DNA of 5,025 nucleotides, from the NCBI GenBank assembly GCA_943914745.1, contig CALUDF010000250.1:1-5025 (forward strand), given 5' to 3'. Under the pieces are notes generated by a model. It was not told where the DNA came from. It searched no databases and saw nothing but the letters and a program-made list of their open reading frames with translations. The stretch comes from an uncultured Bacteriovorax sp. (GTDB taxonomy: Bacteria > Bdellovibrionota > Bacteriovoracia > Bacteriovoracales > Bacteriovoracaceae). Below are positions 1 to 5,025 of the stretch, piece after piece; positions within the stretch are counted from its first letter, which is position 1; the number at the start of each line of letters is the position of its first letter. A program made the translations under genes and the position numbers.

Positions 1-161
1 ACCATGATCCTATCAGGATCAGACAACACAATTTTGATATTGCTATGAAGTCGTGTCTTCATTGTCATGGGGACTTAATGAATTCGAGCCAGCATGAAAC
101 ATCTTTATTAGAAGGACGTTCATGCGTGCAATGCCACAGGGAAGTCGGTCACAGCCATTAA
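1..161 (+). CDS. nrfH: NrfH-like tetrahaem quinol dehydrogenase, C-terminal end (5' partial)
   Basis: NrfH is the small membrane-anchored NapC/NirT-family cytochrome that oxidises menaquinol and passes electrons to NrfA on the periplasmic side. Only the last 52 residues are present, read in the frame starting at base 3 and ending at TAA 159-161. They begin HDPIRIRQHN, as expected for the stretch ahead of the third haem in NapC/NirT proteins. Two c-type haem motifs follow: CLHCH (visible residues 18-22) and CVQCH (41-45), the latter in the family-like ending CVQCHREVGHSH. The membrane anchor and first two haems would lie upstream of the window. The gene sits 15 nt ahead of nrfA on the same strand, the usual nrfHA order, so the two are almost certainly co-transcribed. 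NrfH is preferred over another NapC-type protein because of this neighbour and the closing CxxCHxxVGH. Confidence 0.88.
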   Translation, partial: HDPIRIRQHNFDIAMKSCLHCHGDLMNSSQHETSLLEGRSCVQCHREVGHSH

Positions 162-164
162 TTG

Positions 165-170
165 AAGGGA
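165..170 (+). promoter_or_regulatory. Ribosome binding site of nrfA
   Basis: AAGGGA lies 6 nt ahead of ATG 177. It decides the nrfA start: an in-frame TTG at 162 would add five residues but would place this site inside the coding region, so ATG 177 is preferred. Confidence 0.7.
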
Positions 171-176
171 AATAAA

Positions 177-1520
177 ATGAATAAGAAACAATTGGCCTTA
201 ATTCTCATCGTCTTTACCATTGTTGGAGCAGGAATTGGATTTCTTGCCACTGACATTGCTTCTAAAAGGAGTGAAGAGAAAAATCCTTTTTTTAGGGTGG
301 TGGAAATTGGACCACTTGAAGATGACCCTGCAGTTTGGGGAAAGAATTTTCCTCTTCAATACGACACTTATTTAAGAACGGTTGACCAGGTTCGCACGAA
401 GCATGGAGGATCGGAGTCCATTCCTAGAATGCCTTCTAGCGCTGATCCACGTGATCATGTGGCCCAGGATAAATTAAAAGAAGATCCTCGTTTAAAGCTG
501 ATGTGGTTGGGATATGCTTTCAGCAAGGACTTTCGCGAGGAAAGAGGGCATGCCTACATGTTGGAAGACCAACTTTTTACAGGAAGACAACAGGTCCCGC
601 AACCTGGAGCATGTTTGAATTGCCATGCTTCAACCTATCCTATGATGATGAAGCTTGGGAATGGGGATGTTCAAAAAGGCTTCGATCTCATGAATAAGAT
701 GCCCTATCATGAAGCGGCCAAAGGGGTGAAGCATCCAGTGAGTTGCATTGACTGTCACGACTCACAAAATATGCAATTAAGGATCACACGACCGGCCTTC
801 ATGGATGGGATAAAAAAGTATAAGGCCACTTTGGGAGTGCATGATTACGATGTTAATAAAATGGCCACTCGCCAAGAGATGCGCACATTTGTCTGTGCCC
901 AATGCCATGTGGAGTACTACTTTAAAGGGGATGAAAAGCGCCTGACGTTTCCTTGGGATAAAGGAATTAAAGGTGATGAGATTCTCAAAGAGTATCAGTC
1001 TAACGGACATAAGGATTGGATTCACGCTGAGACGAAAGCTGCTGTTTTAAAGGCCCAGCACCCGGAGTTTGAGATGTTCAGTCAGGGCGTGCATGCGAAG
1101 TCTGGTGTTTCTTGTGTTGATTGTCACATGCCTTATCAGCGCGTGGGGGCCATGAAGATTACGGATCATCAGGCGAGAAGCCCGCTTTTAAACATCAACA
1201 AATCATGTCAGACCTGTCACCACTCGCCTGAGTCAGAACTTTTAAATAAAGTAGAATTAATTCAGTCAAGACACCTAGAGATGCGAGACCGGGCCCTTGA
1301 TGCTTTGATGGCCTTTATTGGTGATTTAAAAAATGCCCAAGCTAAAAATGCTGATCCCCTAAAAATAAAGAAAGCTCAAAATCTTCAAAGAGAGGCGCAG
1401 TTCTTGATTGATTTTGTGGAAGCAGAAAACTCAGCAGGCTTTCATGCTCCCCAGGAAGCGGCCCGCTTAATGGTTATGGCGTTGGATAAGATCAGGGAAG
1501 GACAGCTGATTCTCAGATAA
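177..1520 (+). CDS. nrfA: Cytochrome c552 nitrite reductase (ammonia-forming), CxxCH-type pentahaem catalytic subunit
   Basis: NrfA reduces nitrite to ammonium with six electrons in the periplasm (EC 1.7.2.2), fed by NrfH. The 447-residue product has an N-terminal hydrophobic segment (about residues 5-25) after MNKK, a signal peptide or uncleaved anchor. Five haem motifs are seen: CLNCH 146-150, CIDCH 190-194, CAQCH 240-244, CVDCH 313-317 and CQTCH 344-348. Expected active-site residues are present: Arg123 in RGHAYM, Tyr247 in VEYYF and His295 in KAQHPE. Glu246, Lys292 and Gln294 match the structural calcium ligands of the family. The late HAPQEAARLM stretch matches the distal histidine region near the C-terminus. 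The length is close to E. coli NrfA (478). The oddity is haem 1: CxxCH replaces CxxCK, so His rather than Lys is the likely proximal ligand of the catalytic haem. This is a known NrfA clade (Campylobacter jejuni, for example) and should not need the dedicated NrfEFG lyase. It follows nrfH by 15 nt. Confidence 0.96.
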   Translation: MNKKQLALILIVFTIVGAGIGFLATDIASKRSEEKNPFFRVVEIGPLEDDPAVWGKNFPLQYDTYLRTVDQVRTKHGGSESIPRMPSSADPRDHVAQDKLKEDPRLKLMWLGYAFSKDFREERGHAYMLEDQLFTGRQQVPQPGACLNCHASTYPMMMKLGNGDVQKGFDLMNKMPYHEAAKGVKHPVSCIDCHDSQNMQLRITRPAFMDGIKKYKATLGVHDYDVNKMATRQEMRTFVCAQCHVEYYFKGDEKRLTFPWDKGIKGDEILKEYQSNGHKDWIHAETKAAVLKAQHPEFEMFSQGVHAKSGVSCVDCHMPYQRVGAMKITDHQARSPLLNINKSCQTCHHSPESELLNKVELIQSRHLEMRDRALDALMAFIGDLKNAQAKNADPLKIKKAQNLQREAQFLIDFVEAENSAGFHAPQEAARLMVMALDKIREGQLILR

Positions 1521-1522
1521 GA

Positions 1523-2716
1523 CTAAAAAATTTTATAGAGAACGCTAAAGATAAATCTTAGCTCCTGCTTTTTATTAACGGTCGGGGAGTGGTAAACTTC
1601 GCTCCCATATCTTTTTACTCCCGTTGCAAAAACATAAGTCCAGCGGTCTACGAAATAAGTGGTCTCCAGCATGGCCCCATAATTAAATGTATAAGAAGGC
1701 TTGTATGTGGGAAAAGGACTTCTCATAGCTTCTTCGGGCTTAACTCCGAAATAGTAACGAACATATTCTTTATCCCAGAATTGCAAGAAGGCCTGAGGGG
1801 AGAATTTCCAAGCGAGGCGATAACGAAATTCAGGAGCGATGTTTGCCTTTAGCGTGTATCCCTTATCTTTAAAAAAATCGTTATAGAAAGTCAGCTCAAA
1901 AAGATTGTACTTTAGAATTGATCCAAAAAAGACGCCCTGGGGCCTATTTTTTAAACCTGGCCCTTGATAAGGCTCTCCTTCAAGAAGTCCCATCCCGATA
2001 AGGCTTAGGTCTTTATAATGAAATAGAAGTGAGCCGAGTCCATTTTTATTGAGAAATAGAGGCCCGTAACGAAAGAAAAAAGCTGGAATCGGTTCGATGG
2101 CCGGGTCTTTTTTCTGAAAAGTTTTTTGGTCTTTCACTCTGATGTTAGTGTGAATATTGAGGGCAGGTCCGATATTGAATTCATAAAAAGACATTTGTCC
2201 TTTTAACTGCCAGGGGTAAATCTGCAGATTGGTGTTTTGGCCGTCTTCATCAAGGATGGTTATTTTTTCGATGACAGCCGATTTAAGAGCAGTGCTATAG
2301 TCGATTTTGATGTGGTTAAGGTTATAGACTTTATTGTTGAAATGTAGCACGCGGACCAATTGGCAGCTTGGAGTTGTCTCTGATTGCTTATAAAAAAACT
2401 CGAAGAAGAGGTTTTGAGACCCTTTTAAGGAGAAGCTGATATGCTCCGGGGTGATTTCTTGTTGGTCGATTTCCAGGTTTATTTTCTTCTGCAAATAAGA
2501 AGCGAGATCAATGATGAGATTGCCCTTACTTTCCTCGCTAAAAGGCGCGGTCGCAATCTTTTCCACTCCTTCAAATGAACACTCCTTTTTTGGGACAACG
2601 GTATAGGTAAAATCGGTATTGTCACTCAGGGGAAGATTTAAAAGTGTCACAGGAGGCGGCTCTGCCTTGAGGGAGTAAGAAAAAATGAAAAATAGGATGG
2701 CGGTAAGCTTGATCAT
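1523..2716 (-). CDS. Secreted protein with C-terminal MipA/OmpV-like outer-membrane barrel and unrecognised N-terminal domain
   Basis: The 397-residue product starts MIKLTAILFFIFSYSLKA, a clear signal peptide with a likely signal peptidase I cut after LKA (residue 18). Residues ~19-175 match no family I know; they hold two cysteines (46, 118) that could form a disulfide. From ~178 to the end, alternating aromatic/polar strands resemble MipA/OmpV barrels. The best match is the block YYFGVKPEEAMRSPFPTY (321-338), like the family's YYGV..EA..SG.P.Y, followed by HSPTV and a C-terminal aromatic (YKIF). MipA/OmpV proteins are usually ~250-270 residues, so the extra N-terminal half is unusual. MipA in E. 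coli links murein transglycosylase to synthase; the role here is unknown. ATG 2716 was chosen because the signal peptide begins there; an in-frame TTG at 2752 would add 12 residues ahead of it, and neither start has a strong Shine-Dalgarno site. It lies 48 nt after the phosphoesterase gene, probably in one operon. Confidence 0.72.
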   Translation of the reverse strand: MIKLTAILFFIFSYSLKAEPPPVTLLNLPLSDNTDFTYTVVPKKECSFEGVEKIATAPFSEESKGNLIIDLASYLQKKINLEIDQQEITPEHISFSLKGSQNLFFEFFYKQSETTPSCQLVRVLHFNNKVYNLNHIKIDYSTALKSAVIEKITILDEDGQNTNLQIYPWQLKGQMSFYEFNIGPALNIHTNIRVKDQKTFQKKDPAIEPIPAFFFRYGPLFLNKNGLGSLLFHYKDLSLIGMGLLEGEPYQGPGLKNRPQGVFFGSILKYNLFELTFYNDFFKDKGYTLKANIAPEFRYRLAWKFSPQAFLQFWDKEYVRYYFGVKPEEAMRSPFPTYKPSYTFNYGAMLETTYFVDRWTYVFATGVKRYGSEVYHSPTVNKKQELRFIFSVLYKIF

Positions 2717-2764
2717 CGCTTTTTGATTTGCAATTTTCTTACCATCAATCAATTTTAGATCGAG

Positions 2765-3907
2765 CTAGGCGCGAGAGAGCTTAACAAGAGTGATTTCAGA
2801 AGCAATCCCAAAGCGATTGGCCGGTCCCCAATAACCAGTTCCCGGGTTGACGTAAAGCCAGAGTTTCCCATGGCGGTTTAGACCGCGGTAATAGCGGTGG
2901 GCAATGGGGATGAGCAAGCTGAAAGGAAAAAATTGTCCCGCATGAGTGTGTCCGGCAAATTGTAGGTGAAAGCCGTATTTTTCTGCATTGATGTAAGGAT
3001 CAGGTCGATGAGTGAGTAAAATATTAAAGTCAGTGGGAGAGTCGCTTTTGCGTGCTTTTAGTAAATCGGGGCGATGGGCTTCAGAGAATTGTCTCCCCGT
3101 AGGATCGGGCATACCAGCCACTAAAACTTTTGCACTACCGAGGTTTAGGATGCGATTGGTATTGGTTAAAATCTCAAATCCAAGTTTTTTTAATTCAGGC
3201 AGAAGTGTCTCGACGCCCCAGTAATACTCGTGGTTTCCGGTGACGTAGAAAGTTCCAAATCGAGACGTTAAATCTGCCAGAGGCTGCAGATGTTTTTTTA
3301 TTGATTCAGTGTGAGCGTCGGCCAAATCACCGGTGATGACGATAAGGTCCGGCCGAGCATTGTTGGTTTTCTTGATAACTTTCTTCACATAACGACTTTG
3401 AATCGTGGGCCCAATGTGAAGATCGCTGATTTGTGCAATTTTGAGATTTTCTAAATCGCTTGGCAGGTTTTCAATTGGAACATTGACTTCCACAACTTTT
3501 GGGCCACGAAGAACTTCGATAAAACCCAGAAGGGTGATGAAGGCAGAAGTGGCGAGTATGATGAGATAACCTCGCTGACCAATAAAAAATTCTCCTTTTT
3601 TAAACATCGAAAAAATAAAATGCACGAGATCAATGGGAAGAGAGATCATGATAAATGTTCCCCACCATCCCATAAGAGTGGAGCCTATCCAGGTTAAAGC
3701 GATAAACCATTTCGATTCAAAAGAATCGGGCCTATTGCGTGAAATAAACATGGAAGAAATCATAAGAGCAAAAAAAGCGCAGGTTCCAGCGAGCATGATG
3801 TAGGGATGTGCTGGGATGAGTTGCAGTCCTTTGAAGCATGTATAGGCAAAAAGAGAGGAGAGTATCAGTAGAAATGGAATCATATTTTTCTCACAGGTCT
3901 TGATCAT
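2765..3907 (-). CDS. Membrane-anchored calcineurin-type metallophosphoesterase (YaeI/YkuE-like)
   Basis: A 380-residue predicted phosphohydrolase of the COG1408 (YaeI/YkuE) type. The N-terminal ~135 residues contain about five hydrophobic helices (roughly 11-28, 35-55, 67-81, 84-101, 114-132). The catalytic domain starts near 150 and carries the full dimetal motif set: D162-L-H164, GDLAD 193-197, GNHE 224-227, H300 in LLTHRP, and GHTH 319-322 followed by AGQ. All expected metal ligands are present, so it should be active. Relatives act on phosphodiesters or pyrophosphates at the membrane; some, such as chlamydial LpxG, remove UMP from UDP-diacylglucosamine in lipid A synthesis. The substrate here cannot be read from sequence. 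ATG 3907 is used, with only a loose AAGAAG upstream; ATG 3883 (Met9, preceded by GAG at 6 nt) is a plausible alternative. It is the first gene of a likely two-gene operon with the outer-membrane protein, pointing to an envelope role. Confidence 0.9.
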   Translation of the reverse strand: MIKTCEKNMIPFLLILSSLFAYTCFKGLQLIPAHPYIMLAGTCAFFALMISSMFISRNRPDSFESKWFIALTWIGSTLMGWWGTFIMISLPIDLVHFIFSMFKKGEFFIGQRGYLIILATSAFITLLGFIEVLRGPKVVEVNVPIENLPSDLENLKIAQISDLHIGPTIQSRYVKKVIKKTNNARPDLIVITGDLADAHTESIKKHLQPLADLTSRFGTFYVTGNHEYYWGVETLLPELKKLGFEILTNTNRILNLGSAKVLVAGMPDPTGRQFSEAHRPDLLKARKSDSPTDFNILLTHRPDPYINAEKYGFHLQFAGHTHAGQFFPFSLLIPIAHRYYRGLNRHGKLWLYVNPGTGYWGPANRFGIASEITLVKLSRA

Positions 3908-3939
3908 ACGAAAACGTCTTCTTTATGCAAACGTAAAAA

Positions 3940-3948
3940 TGTGGATAA
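3940..3948 (-). promoter_or_regulatory. Isolated DnaA-box-like site
   Basis: The minus strand reads TTATCCACA, identical to the consensus DnaA box, 33 bp upstream of the phosphoesterase start codon. A single exact 9-mer in 5 kb can occur by chance and no further boxes or AT-rich unwinding region accompany it, so it is not an origin. If real, it could be a DnaA regulatory site for the minus-strand operon. Confidence 0.25.
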
Positions 3949-4006
3949 GTTATTTCTTACTTCAATGTGACTTCCGTTTTTGCCCCTTTCTTTTTGGAAT
4001 ATTGCC

Positions 4007-4029
4007 CGCGAAGTGTTGCGAGCACCGCG
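4007..4029. other. GC-rich hairpin in the divergent intergenic region
   Basis: CGCG 4007-4010 pairs with CGCG 4026-4029. After a two-base AA bulge, GTGTT 4013-4017 pairs with AGCAC 4021-4025 (one G-U pair) around a GCG loop. On the + strand it is followed by TTTT, so it superficially resembles a terminator, but no + strand gene ends upstream. It lies about 18 bp ahead of the sigma-54-like promoter and may be an operator or part of an unannotated small RNA. Confidence 0.35.
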
Positions 4030-4046
4030 TTTTATGCCCTTCGAAT

Positions 4047-4063
4047 TTGGCATGCAAACTGCT
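4047..4063 (+). promoter_or_regulatory. Sigma-54 (RpoN)-type promoter candidate for the BON gene
   Basis: TTGGCATGCAAACTGCT has the GG and GC dinucleotides separated by exactly 10 nt, as RpoN promoters require, and agrees with the YTGGCACG-N4-TTGCW consensus except at three informative positions. Transcription would start near 4074, giving a leader of about 70 nt. TTGGCA alone would also serve as a sigma-70 -35 box, but no -10 box is found at 16-18 bp. The first 12 bases form an inverted repeat with a single mismatched pair, so it may instead, or also, be an operator. Confidence 0.45.
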
Positions 4064-4099
4064 CTTACGAGTTCGGTTCGCTTTTATCTAAAGGAGCAC

Positions 4100-4128
4100 T
4101 TAAATTTTCTACGCATAGTAGAACTTAA
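4100..4128 (+). promoter_or_regulatory. Hairpin in the untranslated leader of the BON gene
   Basis: TTCTAC 4107-4112 and GTAGAA 4118-4123 form a perfect 6-bp stem with a GCATA loop. Beyond a small internal loop, TTAA 4100-4103 can pair with TTAA 4125-4128. The hairpin ends 5 nt before the Shine-Dalgarno site, and an unused AAGGAG lies just upstream at 4091-4096. No T-tract terminator follows. It could influence translation or mRNA stability of the downstream gene. Confidence 0.35.
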
Positions 4129-4133
4129 AACAT

Positions 4134-4138
4134 GGAGG
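4134..4138 (+). promoter_or_regulatory. Strong ribosome binding site of the BON gene
   Basis: GGAGG lies 6 nt before ATG 4145. It is the best Shine-Dalgarno match in the window and fixes the start of the downstream gene, suggesting high translation. Confidence 0.8.
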
Positions 4139-4144
4139 ACTTTT

Positions 4145-5025
4145 ATGAATCGCAAGCACCAAGGACAACAACCAACAAGAAACGCCAGCACTTCTTCTCT
4201 TAACAGACAAAGAGGAGGCCAATTTAGTTCAACTTCATCATATGGGAAAAGCTATGATCAAGACCAAGACTATGAAACAAGTGGACAATACCGCAATGAA
4301 AACAGAGCAAACTACTCAGGCACAAATAGTTCGTGGGGAGACGATGCTTATGAGGCCGGAAGGTCACCAAGCTTCAGAGACACAGATTATGACCTGGATG
4401 GAGCTACTTACGATCGTCCAGACAGACACCAAAGAGGAATGAGCTCATCATATGATTCATATGAGACAAATGACCGCAATAGACAACCATCAAGATATTC
4501 GTCACTAGATGACGATAGATCATCTTCATATGGAAGATCATTTGACCGCGATAGATCAAATGAGAGATCTGAAAGAAGCCTAAACAGAGAAAGATCATGG
4601 GATAGATCTTTTGATAGAAATTCAGATCGCTTTAATACATCTGAAAGAGACTTCTCAAACAGAGGTATGGACAGATCACGTTCTTCTTCTGAAAGATTTG
4701 GTTATCCATCAAACATGGACTCTTGGGCACACCAAGGCCAGTACGATCGTTATCAATATAATTCAGGAGTAGGTCGCCAAGGAATGTCATCTTATGGATC
4801 TTCTTCATATGGAGAAGGATCACTTGATCGCGATTATGACTCGCAAATGGGATCTTCACCTTTTTCAGGAAGAGGACCAAAAGGATATAAGCGTTCTGAT
4901 GACCGCATTAAAGAAGATGTTTGTGAGACACTTTCAAGAAACCCGAGAGTTGATGCAAGCGACATCGAAGTTAAAGTAGAAGACGCATGCGTCACTTTAT
5001 CAGGAACAGTTGAGAGTAAAGAAAT
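4145..5025 (+). CDS. BON-domain protein with long disordered Arg/Ser-rich N-terminal region (3' partial)
   Basis: An open frame from ATG 4145 to the window end gives 293 complete codons without a stop. Residues 1-238 are low complexity, rich in Arg, Ser, Asp, Tyr, Gly, Gln and Asn, with no hydrophobic segment or signal peptide (start MNRKHQGQQPTR). SSYG/SSYD units recur at 31-34, 101-104, 127-130, 215-218 and 220-223. Residues 124-184 hold 16 Arg, 16 Ser and 13 acidic residues in DRS, ERS and SFDR patterns. The linker GRGPKGYKRSDDRIKEDV (243 onward) and VDASDIEVKV..ACVTLSGTV match the widespread BON-protein family with GRGPKGY-type linkers; the domain starts near 254 and is cut by the window. 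BON domains bind phospholipid or hydrophobic surfaces, often in stress proteins such as OsmY, but those are usually exported, while this looks cytoplasmic. Function unknown. In residues 124-184, 13 of 16 Arg codons are AGA, a bias that with the strong ribosome site hints at high expression. Confidence 0.85.
   Translation, partial: MNRKHQGQQPTRNASTSSLNRQRGGQFSSTSSYGKSYDQDQDYETSGQYRNENRANYSGTNSSWGDDAYEAGRSPSFRDTDYDLDGATYDRPDRHQRGMSSSYDSYETNDRNRQPSRYSSLDDDRSSSYGRSFDRDRSNERSERSLNRERSWDRSFDRNSDRFNTSERDFSNRGMDRSRSSSERFGYPSNMDSWAHQGQYDRYQYNSGVGRQGMSSYGSSSYGEGSLDRDYDSQMGSSPFSGRGPKGYKRSDDRIKEDVCETLSRNPRVDASDIEVKVEDACVTLSGTVESKE
4508..4696 (+). repeat. Degenerate codon-level repeat encoding DRS/ERS/DRxR units
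   Basis: This stretch encodes residues 122-184 of the BON protein and is made of short imperfect repeats built around GAT AGA TCA/TCT and GAA AGA. Units vary in spacing, so it is a degenerate low-complexity tract and not a clean tandem repeat. It probably grew by slippage or small duplications. Confidence 0.5.

Noticed and set aside
162..176. TTG at 162 as the nrfA start, adding MKGNK
   Set aside because: The Shine-Dalgarno AAGGGA would then be inside the gene, and ATG 177 gives a normal signal sequence at the right spacing.
777..1025. Minus-strand 82-codon open frame within nrfA
   Set aside because: It is antisense to conserved haem-binding sequence, has no recognisable domain and fits a chance shadow of nrfA.
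1506..1516. CTGATTCTCAG inverted repeat near the end of nrfA as a terminator for the minus-strand operon
   Set aside because: Only four base pairs with a three-base loop and no T-tract on the minus strand.
1545..1561. CTAAAGATAAATCTTAG as a terminator for nrfHA
   Set aside because: The stem is short, AT-only apart from two pairs, and needs a bulge and a two-base loop; the following CTCCTGCTTTTTATT is not an immediate T-tract.
3908..4006. Sigma-70 promoter for the phosphoesterase operon (for example TTGAAG or CATAAA on the minus strand)
   Set aside because: No pair of -35 and -10 boxes with 16-18 bp spacing matched well enough to report.
3900..4091. Plus-strand 63-codon open frame across the intergenic region
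   Set aside because: It starts at TTG without a ribosome site, overlaps the phosphoesterase start codon antisense and runs through the hairpin and promoter candidate; its hydrophobic look comes from T-rich DNA.
4242..4979. Several open frames of 60-80 codons in other frames or on the minus strand over the BON gene
   Set aside because: The repetitive AGA/TCA/GAT codon pattern leaves few stops in the other frames. The frame from 4145 has a strong ribosome site and a recognisable BON domain, so the others are shadows.

Overview
The window looks like chromosome from a moderately AT-rich Gram-negative bacterium. It encodes a periplasmic multihaem nitrite reductase and a predicted outer-membrane beta-barrel protein. 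The mix of a CxxCH-type NrfA, a MipA/OmpV-like barrel and a BON protein with a GRGPKGY-type linker would suit a former deltaproteobacterial or Bdellovibrionota-like lineage, but that placement is a low-confidence inference. No mobile element, tRNA, rRNA or CRISPR array was seen.

Left part (1-1520, + strand): the 3' end of nrfH (quinol-oxidising membrane cytochrome) is followed 15 nt later by a complete nrfA (ammonia-forming nitrite reductase). Together they would move electrons from the quinone pool to nitrite and make ammonium in the periplasm. All five NrfA haem motifs are CxxCH, including the active-site haem that is CxxCK in the E. coli enzyme. This is the known CxxCH variant of the family.

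Middle part (1523-3907, - strand): two genes that probably form one operon, pointing towards nrfA. First comes a five-helix membrane-anchored calcineurin-type metallophosphoesterase with a full metal-binding motif set. Next comes a secreted protein whose C-terminal half resembles MipA/OmpV outer-membrane barrels and whose N-terminal ~155 residues I do not recognise. Its stop codon lies 2 bp from the nrfA stop, tail to tail.

Right part (3908-5025): a 237-bp divergent intergenic region, then a + strand gene that runs off the window. The intergenic region holds a strong sigma-54-type promoter match, two hairpins, a consensus DnaA box and a strong Shine-Dalgarno site. The gene encodes about 240 residues of Arg/Ser/Asp/Tyr/Gly-rich, probably disordered sequence with no signal peptide, followed by a GRGPKGYKRSD linker and the start of a BON domain. 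This disordered-tail BON protein with its possible sigma-54 promoter and structured leader is the least ordinary part of the window. I saw no clear evidence of a wholly new multi-gene system.
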